Positions 17,401 to 18,867 of a DNA stretch of 18,867 nucleotides are shown in pieces. The translations under genes were made by a program, and so were the position numbers. Origin of the DNA: Methanobacteriota archaeon. Its GTDB lineage: Archaea > Thermoplasmatota > Poseidoniia > Poseidoniales > Thalassarchaeaceae. Under the pieces are notes generated by a model. It did no database searches. It saw nothing but the letters and a program-made list of their open reading frames with translations, and had not been told where the DNA came from. The DNA is taken from the NCBI GenBank assembly GCA_002719615.1, contig PBHZ01000030.1:1-18867 (forward strand), given 5' to 3'. How positions within the stretch are numbered: the stretch's first letter is position 1; every line of letters starts with the position of its first letter.

Positions 17401-18867
17401 TACAACCAATTGTACCTATAATTGCCCCAACAGGTGGAGATATCCTAAACTATAGTGTAACTCCACAACTCCCGGAAGGATTAGGAATAGATAATTTAAC
17501 AGGAATAATTTCAGGCATACCACTAAAAGAGTTTAATCACCTAATCTTAGAATATTCACATACAATTAAAGCAACTAATGGACAATATGAATTTAGATAT
17601 ACTGTTGATTTTGATATTTTGCCAGAAGTCATTGATAACACCGATAGTGATGAAGATGGGTGGACAGATGCTGAAGAACTAGAATGTGGAACTTCCCCAT
17701 TTGATTCAACATCATATCCACTTGATATCGATAATGATGGCAAATGTGCTATGATTGATGATGATGATGATGGAGATGGAAGAGCAGATTTGATAGATGA
17801 TTTCGCGAACGATTCTACTGCATGGCTTGATACAGATGGCGATGGTTTGCCTGATGAAGTAACATGCCAATATGCAGTTAACTCTGCTGAATGTGCATTA
17901 AGGGACCTCATAGAAGATAATGATGATGATAATGATGGCTGGAACGACACCAGAGAGATTGATTGTTCGACTGATCCCAAAAATAGTACTCATATACCAA
18001 TTGATGATGATGAAAATGGAATCTGTGACAGGCTTGAAGGAATGGGAATTGAAAGTGTTCCAAAAATACTGTGGATCTGCTGCTTCCCATTAGTACTATT
18101 ATTACTCGTACTTCTTTGGTTGGCCAATCCATTCGGGGTCAAGGATGAAGAAATTAGAGGCCCTGAGCCACCATATACTAGCTCCAAACCTAAGATTGAA
18201 GGAGGCTCGGGAGAATATGATGACCCATTTATTCTAAAGACAATAAAGAATGTTAGAGCAGGAGGAAGTGTGGAGAGTAAAGAATTAATTAAGATTACAA
18301 ATATCACACCAAGATTAGAAATAGATTTCATAAATCTATCTGTTGATGATGATAATGGCCGATTCAATATGAATAATATGAAAGCTAGTTCTAGAGGAGA
18401 AATTGAATTTAGGTTGCAATTTAATGATTTTAACATAAGTTCTGAAAATACAAAATATGTGGCATTCATCAGAGTTGGAAAAGCATCAGTGTATTTCAGA
18501 TGGGAAGTTCAAGTAGTTATTCCCAAAGATTTGACAGATGAAGAAGTTAACGCATCGAAAGCTGCTGCCAAATCAGCTGCTGTAGCAGCGGAGGCAGAAC
18601 GAATAGCCGCTGAAGCAAATGCTGAGGCCGAGAGAGCAATAGCAGAAGCTGAAAGAGAAGCCGTAATTGCTATGGAAACCTCTGCTGCTGCAAGGGCTGC
18701 TGATGATGATTTTGATGATGATTTTGATGATGATTTTGATGATGATTTTGATGATCAAGAAATAAATTCTGCAGAAGAGGAGGCTGCTGCAAAGGCTGCT
18801 GCCGAGGAAGAGGCTGCTGCAAAGGCTGCTGCCGAGGAAGAGGCTGCTGCAAAGGCTGCTGCCGAGG
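2358..18867 (+). CDS. Giant multi-propeller, Ig-like, TSP3-repeat surface protein (3' end missing)
   Basis: One frame is open without a stop for 16,510 nt (5,503 codons) and runs off the right edge. An in-frame TGA at 2334-2336 bounds it upstream, and ATG 2358 is the first in-frame start. The N-terminus (MYGKKEASAISLVLLMIL...) is a signal or anchor segment. Then come about 5,200 extracellular residues, in order: RCC1 blades, BNR-like propellers, He_PIG Ig-like modules, an SBBP-like propeller and Asp-rich TSP3 calcium repeats. A transmembrane helix lies at about residues 5237-5256, followed by a cytoplasmic beta domain and an Ala/Glu coiled coil. Paired cysteines in every RCC1 blade and many N-x-S/T sequons fit an exported, glycosylated protein. 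The likely role is adhesion, surface recognition or extracellular polymer binding. That is inferred from architecture only, and no catalytic motif was recognised. Such giants are known from planktonic Marine Group II archaea, which is the basis for the suggested host. Confidence 0.95.
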   Translation, partial: MYGKKEASAISLVLLMILSTQIAIIAKWDYESKELPDNSQRFDTNNAGVNLISLGDNSACAIGTNQKMKCWGDGSFGKTGHGNTEDYGDEEAEMGRYLYFTDVGDDITFTDIAIGETFSCALTNDSAIRCWGENDKLGSSAGLSGSGAVGDGYREMGASINVVSIGTWNGTSVEAGSNHACAVINNGTNDSLVCWGENSVGQLGLGHTNTIGDDSGDLVGGELPHVDLPDRGPITDIALGNDHTCVLWTDGQIGCWGDNSQGQLGIGNTNTIGDESNEMESNLVLVDLPSSRSATAITAGNDFTCAILDDSSASCWGDGSNGRLGTGSTGDQGDESDEVGDDLNILNLGTGLGVASFDAGESHVCAILTNGVLKCWGYNGFGQLGYGDGYDRGDDDNEMGNELETIQLGSGRFATSIQAGNAFTCALLDNAQVKCWGTGADGRTGLELTGAMGEQVNEMGDNLAYVQLFMPLPTFSIECDTQAEGTIAEKKALDSTSSSVGNKVSSTLTSKNCASIVYVDDDSNKLKFGIFDKNKWTIEKVVEWDAEIYDTSIILDSNDDAHIFFMEDDAPVYSTKIDSVWTYFELNSEWGGTTLSAEIDSSGNLYLFTLTTTEMIIITCLESDDCTDSDSWSELGTYAVNSGGYGLDSDISYDDEIWITYTNVNFHTHVLASTCSNLCYSSISNWNGVTVSNFGNVSSLNASLAIDIGVDKSIHVVHNNMTNGLQYSYCETSCTSSSSWSTEGIASEYSTGVVDIATGPDTTVVILAGTPDGEFTLHKKNNQWHYNEVKNIGDSGWMAVEITDMGQMWGFAHYPGDPNPFYLLRQKGMTSSGLNLDIDGDGWTRLQEQECGTNFKDSTSYPSDTDNDGICEANDGAVTGDLSLGESDALSLGENFGCALLSNNSVACWGDNSEGQLGNTTVGMNAINSAVMVDFPDGFKATSIDAGAAHACSVGLDFTVVCWGRNTAGELGRGTFSSYEYPEYLILPEDQLVRDLAVGTSHNCLKTLEAELYCWGEGDNYRLGRISDLNVQSDINENFEDVTQLGWITGKDYQGYWNIETQDENEILRWNYRNGWSNSLYQLPEGTLNLVPGSKIQFEFDARDFGNNGQSGEWVKLWAGDVLIGTVNDNSSTRWNDNSWLTFDEGKTTITMTVPVDFSDVSGSLGFEIYCYRCQLRIDDLSMKSHAFGTTDDQNTPSLVHLTNTNSISEIALGNRHSCYIGETNYDNDETYCWGYNGGRNFNVLGNPRYNGEISIEPQLVDLSSGRSLVSSVWDNYNVDSINAGSDTSCVIMDNLESICWGKSSQTEYNSPISDVITSDGNPDYPALIRTGNYWSLAYYDDSSQDLGYAIYDGSVWNTEYVYSGSNDVGNGVSINLNSRNQTSIIAYDYTDDSLVYYNRLTNSSESTPVTATGNYFATTAVSSNGNKHVVYHKYDDKNMKYTFFNGTQWSTPIIIESGAGGYWAGWGVKDLEIDSVGNLHLSYFIWDANPSNDILYLMYATYNGTSWNKTQIREITLSGSLNTWVGKLETSLELDSNDYPHIAYYDDKNDTLGYTYYDGATWIDTTVTADDSNDRGRHASIGLDSNDYPRIAYHNLTGTNLELAIWDGSSWIFEKVDEPGGNTGMYPSLQIDSNDLTQIVYYGDYSNSIKYATNDGSNWNIEEINTFSIQISITTPIRLGIDSLNNPRIATVDFTGTDNVVVIYNNGGRWYKYDVEDNSGKHSNWPDSFVDSEGTVHIAYVDNNNNHRLVRYTTVYTETVWEEKVNLTGTGDVSGSEPGTSLYYDQNQELNAIYIDADESELKQLIIHESGDIKRTVFADRGWYSSMEIDSSGVLHAAYWEYTNSNLVYAKKEGSVWETTIIDSEGSVGKYPSLTLDNNEMPHISYKDETNDELKYAKYNGSGWEISQIDNNWDTYYNSGDIGETSIDIDSENNPHIAYKVRDGNGIGNWEYFVRYAYYNGTGWELLDVKTQDRTESSWTSYSNTGRDVSISINSTDSVFIIYFDDYADDLRVANITGTSLTTERVATNAAGLERSAALTIDSNDSLHIAYYDRSGADLHYAYCSLSCEIESNWDITTDVDASTNSIGRRVDIVVDSNDNPHIAHFDNKQDDLEYTYCENSCDNQASWNKTTIEWGNNVGYMPSLVLGNDGNKHFIYYNFTSLKVEYSILYSGVDSIYNISSVGSHHYQLGSVSSNSHQLHLSYYNGSESNGKLQYSYINASTGIWETIVIDETATKIGLYSDIELDSDGNPHISYFDATNNQIKYAKFDGISWTITVISSVGSGSSHTAIIIDDLDRAHIAYRNSNNGKLELASWNGVDWTIMPQYSGGSGLTDYSNVEIDILDGKKYLVFGADSNLNLATVGYYTPLLTGNSVYHHSGTSLDGGSSPVSGIDIGDTHGCAIIDNATKCWGIGTTGQLGDNNFGPGSLSPVSVSLVPGFTPIEVAVSIQESDSSGSGFTCSLYKNETTDARPVLCWGMGTYGNLGEGTSTDNVGEPSASVMVIDSSDGVTTLGFVDDSQYHATGPNDVKKIASSRDGTHSCALSYEGHVKCWGYNSLGQLGIGNTSNIGDNINEMGDDQAFVPLGTNRTAIDIAVGVYHSCAILDNYSVKCWGYNAYGQLGYGNTTNIGHQANDMWGDRHTTVDLGVNVTAVDITAGYYHTCVITNLDEVKCWGNNQYGQLGIGNTLQIGDNAGEMGDNLASVDLGYGRTAIKITSSGHSTCAILDSGLVKCWGYNQYGQLGIGNTNHIGDNSGEMGNNLAISDLGVNITAIEIDAGWGNYCVIINNGSVKCWGYNAYGQLGAGNTSTLGDGSGEMGDKLEIVDLGVGRTAISITLGDLHACVILDNEDLKCWGYNNAGQLGIGNNLQIGDNAGEMGDNLATPQLPSPYIKYISAGYRHTCAIIFDDSVVCWGYNGNGLLGIENNLPQIGDGDGEMGNNLELTDINLVPVDTDGDGWIDIWDRDDDNDGYIDVNDDLPLDVRDWIDSDGDGLGDNVDTDDDDPTVRIAEDDTIFTWSDSEEEACGYMPMSSLSTPADYDGDGICDKLDNDIDGNGWDNAYQRMCHDVGYSDSWEHTEFFVSQSQDSPYYGGYDFIITEYGIQLFATYTSNYLMSELLRYDGSITSRSTDLYSYNNYWYFDTEEQNGLTYILLQSGLQRGPNSNTSYYSGGNNLWGSTYSFNGDSGGELAISQDGQIALAYDSQSSDTSSTKITGSYLVSSGVHSYYDDKDFAFDAPFYARGGQIVFGPDDRLHVLQLDVNARDSDLPVGFYHSYADLNGSMNLESIVEWSEPSLVLNRNQSTALYDYTAFSDAGNYRADLHVSNDGTIYAAMYNNTDLVVAAFDGTSWSNQIIAESTGINEGVVIASNSTGVPHIAWINHTSDALMISVLEDSNWITNEVWNTSGANWDYNYRDGKLTLEFNEFDDLFLMSTNGGLNNAIMHHKSPLLSPEYTYNPSDSNVDGICDNLQYAVIDYGSDRIEFTEGEEDSITPTFRGQELVEVWAPSLPTGLTINNTTGIISGTPIISDFEGTTYTIYSNSSSSSYSYSLTIYVTSKPSHYAGFGNYYGYQSVSNGIKEMSNAYDSEGNLYYYGNCQYNSEWVTDGAVDNSFSCTNYYDLIVAKRYSNSTWAWVKHLDCSTTCYEGGLTLDDAGNLYVIGHRSGVLDLPGDDWDLPSRGSTAYTISFDNDGEIRWAKDIYNPSGGYTSFVLGHSYYSTGDGLSQISVNNSTGELTFAGSLRFTQSSMSYRTIRIGDLTYTEDGLYYDTYRPFIVRMDANGNFSWYQSFKPLHSNHYVLEDMVVHDNESVSILMKGYGNVQLGEHYIADSGNKAILGNINSSGNWTGGIIISSYHEESNLFDSGFTWLMMEKTSNDDLIISLLVTDDATNMTINGVSYWLNTTCEINSDSLVLFKINTDDYTVQSSREICYLDGAIGNGHKGSDMKVDSKDRLWLFIGNSQSYYQSFQGIIRTDSNFNTDFRENFTQYYNSPTSSFLFGWQDVCFDSNDNVKATVYTSASSLYYGLEYVSYSGSYNYRDLFFMDTVEHTIDGKMPVSGELMRFKIKGLGAIQRGTSDNIDSFTIYPELPDGLAFNTGNGEITGTPLTNSSMVNYTIWVNDTYFGNHILNISFGIGNGKPTVTYNETEYVFERGTPISPIIPAEINGSIISWQIVPELPEGLELGDDNGTIWGTPTVNLTASTYVLQVSSDGATRNINFNFTINEPIATIEYENGTVTVGRDTVVNVHPTLGGGAVVSFGISPTSLPLGLSFDNESGRIYGTPRLTTSGVNYTVSATNSGGTAYTNFTLIVTGSGISLTFPTSILELVNGSEMQPFAGQTSGSAPDSWNITPDLPNGLEFGENNGTIWGTPESVMNGTIYTIWANNSAGESANAQLSISVLLDTDGDGVPDITDFDDDNDGWSDSDEISCGNDPLDHTDVPSDIDNDGICDSQDESDDSIIVISYLTDNLNITVNQSFTPLVPVTSGGAITSWEVYPELPSNILLNPGNGVISGMAITTFNASLYTIWANNSVYSDSFDITITSSLLDTDGDGIPDETDEDDDGDGWLDTEEIICLTDTLDATDVPTDSDGDGLCDGQDSINDSQLYLSYGVEQVIYIVNQTTDALHPLVFGGDVVTWEIYPELPDGLFFSNNTGAITGMATSLFESQNITIWANNSLHSSEHIIEILSILLDTDGDGTPDEIDDDDDDDGWLDADEITCLTDTTDETDYPTDNDGDSVCDGLDDVDDSPIYLTYSSIAQNLFVDEPMDILVATIYGGDVREWEIYPELPEGLFFDKGIAYRSLNSVGTGTISGAPINEFNLSTFTIWANNSQHSDSVTITLRASIADIDDSDFELIYLDDYANLTVDLDYLYLEPMIFGGNVTSWSIVPEMYGGITFNTSNGVISGTPNIDIDLTIFEITASNSIYIDSYNVSIVAQYLDTDLDGIPDYIDEDDDGDGWTDEVEELCGTDSLEFYDFPGDMDSDNLCDLIDDVDDSPILFFYPNDKIVATVGEAIQPIVPIIAPTGGDILNYSVTPQLPEGLGIDNLTGIISGIPLKEFNHLILEYSHTIKATNGQYEFRYTVDFDILPEVIDNTDSDEDGWTDAEELECGTSPFDSTSYPLDIDNDGKCAMIDDDDDGDGRADLIDDFANDSTAWLDTDGDGLPDEVTCQYAVNSAECALRDLIEDNDDDNDGWNDTREIDCSTDPKNSTHIPIDDDENGICDRLEGMGIESVPKILWICCFPLVLLLLVLLWLANPFGVKDEEIRGPEPPYTSSKPKIEGGSGEYDDPFILKTIKNVRAGGSVESKELIKITNITPRLEIDFINLSVDDDNGRFNMNNMKASSRGEIEFRLQFNDFNISSENTKYVAFIRVGKASVYFRWEVQVVIPKDLTDEEVNASKAAAKSAAVAAEAERIAAEANAEAERAIAEAEREAVIAMETSAAARAADDDFDDDFDDDFDDDFDDQEINSAEEEAAAKAAAEEEAAAKAAAEEEAAAKAAAE
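2505..3770 (+). repeat. RCC1-type propeller A, seven regular blades
   Basis: Cys-Trp-Gly motifs start at 2565, 2745, 2937, 3120, 3300, 3480 and 3660, giving spacings of 180, 192, 183, 180, 180 and 180 nt. Each blade follows the pattern G..H/F.CAI(L)....KCWG...GQLG, typical of bacterial and archaeal RCC1-like repeats. Seven blades is exactly the count of a closed RCC1 propeller. Each blade also carries an acidic GD...NEMGD-type loop after the GQLG strand (in blade 3 it reads GDDSGDL). The paired cysteines, usually 9-10 residues apart, suggest one disulfide per blade. RCC1 folds are usually protein- or ligand-binding platforms. Confidence 0.9.
3861..4841 (+). repeat. BNR-like beta-propeller 1
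   Basis: About 327 residues of degenerate repeats of roughly 50 residues, such as ASIVYVDDDSNKLKFGIFD..., LDSNDDAHIFF and IDSSGNLYLF. This is the Asp-box/BNR-like propeller style that occurs in much clearer form later in the protein. Three blades carry a cysteine pair followed by Trp: C-x5-C at 4215/4233, C-x3-C at 4380/4392 and C-x3-C at 4545/4557. Probably six or seven blades. No sialidase catalytic residues were recognised. Confidence 0.65.
4860..4983 (+). other. Short TSP3-type calcium-binding linker
   Basis: It encodes NLDIDGDGWTRLQEQECGT and then PSDTDNDGICEANDG: two Asp-rich calcium loops with one Cys pair between them. This matches the thrombospondin type-3 like modules repeated near the C-terminus. 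It probably acts as a rigid calcium-dependent spacer between a propeller and the next RCC1 blades. Confidence 0.8.
5016..6305 (+). repeat. RCC1 blades B1-B5 (irregular class)
   Basis: Cys-Trp-Gly motifs start at 5079, 5241, 5397, 6054 and 6255. Each has the upstream partner cysteine (for example FGCALLSNNSVACWG), but none has the GD...EMGD loop seen in propellers A and C, and the spacing is irregular (162, 156, 657 and 201 nt). The large gap after blade 3 is filled by a separate beta-sandwich domain. Five blades do not close a usual seven-blade RCC1 propeller, and two similar loop-less blades appear only at 9513-9938, beyond the BNR block. Confidence 0.85.
5490..5924 (+). other. Beta-sandwich (jelly-roll-like) domain inserted in an RCC1 blade
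   Basis: These 145 residues have no RCC1 or BNR pattern. They have alternating hydrophobic strands (GSKIQFEFDARDFG, EWVKLWAGDVLIGTV, TTITMTVPVDF, LGFEIYCYRCQLRIDDLSM). The ending LRIDDLSM resembles the closing strand of carbohydrate-binding or MAM-like jelly-roll domains (I/V-DD-V/L-x-L/M). This is a fold-level guess. It interrupts blade B3, and RCC1 sequence resumes at about 5925 (TDDQNTPSLVHL). Confidence 0.55.
6321..9464 (+). repeat. About 21 BNR/Asp-box-like repeats, about 50 residues each
   Basis: A 1,048-residue block reads as about 21 units. The core pattern is DSNDxPHIAYYD, then a short loop, L.Y..YDG..W and a closing I/V strand. Clear copies occur near 6960 (DSNDYPHIAYYDDKND), 7100, 7250, 7980, 8150, 8490, 8640 and 9095. 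The mean unit length is 49.9 residues. The DG..W turn is the Asp-box-like hairpin. Two units replace it with C-x3-C (8550/8562 and 8712/8724). The count would suit three seven-blade propellers, though a different number of closed rings is possible. These look like binding platforms rather than enzymes. Confidence 0.8.
9513..9938 (+). repeat. RCC1 blades C1-C2 (irregular class)
   Basis: Cys-Trp-Gly motifs start at 9588 and 9786, with spacing of 198 nt to each other and 228 nt to the next. Both have the partner cysteine (HGCAIIDNATKCWG and FTCSLYKNETTDARPVLCWG). Like the five blades at 5016-6305, they lack the EMGD loop found in the regular propellers. They could complete that earlier five-blade set to seven. 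Confidence 0.8.
9939..11210 (+). repeat. RCC1-type propeller C3-C9, seven highly regular blades
   Basis: Cys-Trp-Gly motifs start at 10014, 10194, 10377, 10557, 10737, 10917 and 11094 (spacings 180, 183, 180, 180, 180 and 177 nt). Blades are nearly uniform: HTCAILD...KCWGYN.YGQLGIGNT..IGDN.GEMGDNL...DLG. Their similarity extends to the DNA level, so this is the most recently amplified part of the protein. Every blade has the Cys pair and the acidic GEMGD-type loop. Seven blades should form one closed propeller. Confidence 0.92.
11211..11559 (+). other. TSP3-type calcium-binding segment
   Basis: Asp-rich repeats VDTDGDGWIDIWDRDDDNDG, DSDGDGLGDNVDTDDDD and DYDGDGICDKLDNDIDGNG, with cysteines flanking in the Cys...DGICD style. 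The segment connects the RCC1 propeller to the next BNR-like block and is expected to bind several calcium ions. Confidence 0.85.
11570..12725 (+). repeat. BNR-like propeller 3
   Basis: About 385 residues of diverged propeller repeats, for example ELAISQDGQIALAYDSQ, IVFGPDDRLHVLQLD, LHVSNDGTIYAAMYNN, VVAAFDGTSWSNQIIAES and VIASNSTGVPHIAWINH. The repeats are less regular than in the 6321-9464 block. The block ends in a short TSP3 remnant (SDSNVDGICDNLQ) near 12740-12770. Confidence 0.6.
12780..13034 (+). other. He_PIG (putative Ig-like) module 1
   Basis: About 85 residues with the family signature LPTGLTINNTTGIISGTP, followed by a TYTIYSNSS strand and a closing strand. It stands alone between a BNR-like and an SBBP-like propeller. 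He_PIG modules are extracellular beta-sandwich spacers or adhesive modules. Confidence 0.8.
13035..14480 (+). repeat. SBBP-like beta-propeller region
   Basis: About 480 residues with the pattern of SBBP (seven-bladed beta-propeller) repeats: a Gly-Asn-Leu-Tyr strand (LDDAGNLYVIGHRSG, YDSEGNLYYYG), a hydrophobic L.LPG-type turn, and a closing FDNDGEIRWAKD or MDANGNFSWYQSF strand. Later units (VDSKDRLWLFIG, FDSNDNVKATVY) are more diverged. This is a distinct family from the RCC1 and BNR-like blocks, so the protein uses at least three propeller types. Confidence 0.65.
14487..15557 (+). repeat. Four consecutive He_PIG Ig-like modules (2-5)
   Basis: The signature pairs are YPELPDGLAF/GEITGTP, VPELPEGLEL/GTIWGTP, SLPLGLSF/GRIYGTP and TPDLPNGLEF/GTIWGTP. 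Each is followed by a strand such as YTIWVND or YTVSATNSGG. Units are about 88-94 residues. They form an Ig-like stalk with many N-x-S/T sequons (NGT, NLT, NNS), suggesting heavy N-glycosylation if the host uses the usual archaeal pathway. Confidence 0.88.
15555..17629 (+). repeat. Alternating TSP3/He_PIG composite repeats
   Basis: TSP3 units starting LDTDGDG (first Asp at 15561, 15996 and 16431, and LDTDLDG at 17175) alternate with He_PIG modules (PELP...ISG signatures near 15843, 16275, 16710, 17022 and 17463). The first three composite units start exactly 435 nt (145 residues) apart. Between 16600 and 17170 two He_PIG modules follow each other, with only a degenerate ADIDDSD linker where a TSP3 would be expected. 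Each TSP3 carries a Cys pair (for example SCGNDP...DNDGICD). The array should form a long, calcium-stiffened stalk near the membrane. Confidence 0.9.
17630..18059 (+). other. Membrane-proximal extended TSP3 stalk
   Basis: About 140 residues of nearly continuous Asp-rich loops: TDSDEDGWTDAEELECGT, DIDNDGKCAMIDDDDDGDG, LDTDGDGLPDEVTC, DNDDDNDGWNDTREIDC and DDDENGICDRLEG. Several Cys residues are spaced for the usual TSP3 disulfides. It ends directly before the transmembrane helix and is expected to be rigid only with calcium bound. Confidence 0.88.
18066..18125 (+). other. Transmembrane helix
   Basis: Twenty residues, ILWICCFPLVLLLLVLLWLA, at protein positions 5237-5256, are followed by NPFGVKDEE. 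It is the only strong hydrophobic segment after the N-terminus. Together with the N-terminal signal it gives a type-I topology: repeats outside, coiled-coil tail inside. The Cys-Cys pair within it is unusual and could be a lipidation or dimer contact site. Confidence 0.93.
18204..18527 (+). other. Cytoplasmic beta-rich domain after the membrane helix
   Basis: About 108 residues with alternating strands: GEYDDPFILKTIKNVRAGG, ELIKITNITPRLEIDFINLSV, GEIEFRLQFNDFNI, YVAFIRVGKASVYFRWEVQVV. The strand order resembles a small beta-sandwich, but I do not recognise a named family. It links the membrane helix to the coiled coil. Confidence 0.55.
18540..18701 (+). other. Ala/Glu-rich coiled coil of the cytoplasmic tail
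   Basis: Protein residues about 5395-5448 are EEVNASKAAAKSAAVAAEA... and AEANAEAERAIAEAERE: Ala-rich helix with regular charged positions and no Pro or Gly. The composition resembles the repeats at the left edge of the upstream gene, which supports comparing the two tails. Confidence 0.8.
18702..18749 (+). repeat. 12-bp tandem repeat encoding DDDF, four copies
   Basis: Four copies of GAT-GAT-GAT-TTT encode (Asp-Asp-Asp-Phe)x4, then Asp-Asp-Gln. The copies are identical at the DNA level, so slippage is likely. The segment interrupts the helical tail with a strongly acidic, probably unstructured stretch bearing evenly spaced Phe residues. Confidence 0.93.
18777..18867 (+). repeat. 30-bp tandem repeat (EEAAAKAAAE), three copies reaching the right edge
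   Basis: Units of 30 bp start at 18777, 18807 and 18837 and encode EEAAAKAAAE. They appear identical except at the boundary Glu codons. A unit is about 63% G+C, contrasting with the AT-rich body of the gene. The array is cut by the right edge, so the copy number and whatever follows (more coiled coil, perhaps a C-terminal domain) are unknown. Confidence 0.95.

Noticed and set aside
15403..18852. Several - strand ORFs rich in His, Gln, Ser or Ile opposite the stalk and tail
   Set aside because: They are antisense readings of GAT/GAA/GCT-rich repeats (for example His and Ile runs opposite Asp codons), with compositions typical of shadow frames.

Overview
The window appears to be a piece of an AT-rich archaeal genome. 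The best guess is Marine Group II (Poseidoniales) or a related planktonic Thermoplasmatota lineage. This is inferred from protein architecture, not from a marker gene: a giant single-pass surface protein combining RCC1 blades, BNR-type propellers, He_PIG immunoglobulin-like modules and Cys-containing thrombospondin type-3 (TSP3) calcium repeats, with a C-terminal membrane anchor and an Ala/Glu/Lys coiled-coil tail. No rRNA, tRNA, CRISPR array or transposase was seen, so the taxonomy remains tentative. Both genes are on the + strand; everything on the - strand looks like antisense shadow.

Layout. Positions 1-2265 are the 3' part of a gene for a very long, Lys/Glu-rich, cysteine-free coiled-coil protein that ends in a helix-hairpin-helix (HhH) type domain. 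It is cut by the left edge inside a 33-bp tandem repeat. A 92-bp intergenic gap holds a T-rich possible terminator, a 10-bp palindrome and a TATA-like box. From 2358 to the right edge (16,510 nt, at least 5,503 residues) runs one uninterrupted reading frame for a giant type-I membrane protein. The right edge also falls inside a tandem coiled-coil repeat, of 30 bp.

Order in the giant protein: signal/anchor segment; seven-blade RCC1 propeller; BNR-like propeller; short TSP3; five RCC1 blades, one carrying a 145-residue beta-sandwich insertion; about 21 BNR-like repeats; two more RCC1 blades; a regular seven-blade RCC1 propeller; TSP3; BNR-like propeller; He_PIG; SBBP-like propeller; four He_PIG; alternating TSP3/He_PIG units, three with an exact 435-nt period; a long TSP3 stalk; transmembrane helix; cytoplasmic beta domain; Ala/Glu coiled coil with an Asp-Phe repeat.

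The most interesting reading is structural. All 21 RCC1 blades carry a paired cysteine, and they fall into two classes. Fourteen have a Gly-Asp...Glu-Met-Gly type loop and near-180-nt spacing, forming two regular seven-blade propellers. Seven lack the loop and are split 5+2 around the roughly 1,048-residue BNR block, as if one propeller had a three-propeller block inserted between blades. The upstream coiled-coil/HhH protein could be the tail of a neighbouring giant protein of the same design. If so, such proteins would connect an enormous calcium-stiffened ectodomain to a cytoplasmic coiled coil with a possible nucleic-acid-binding end. That link is speculation.
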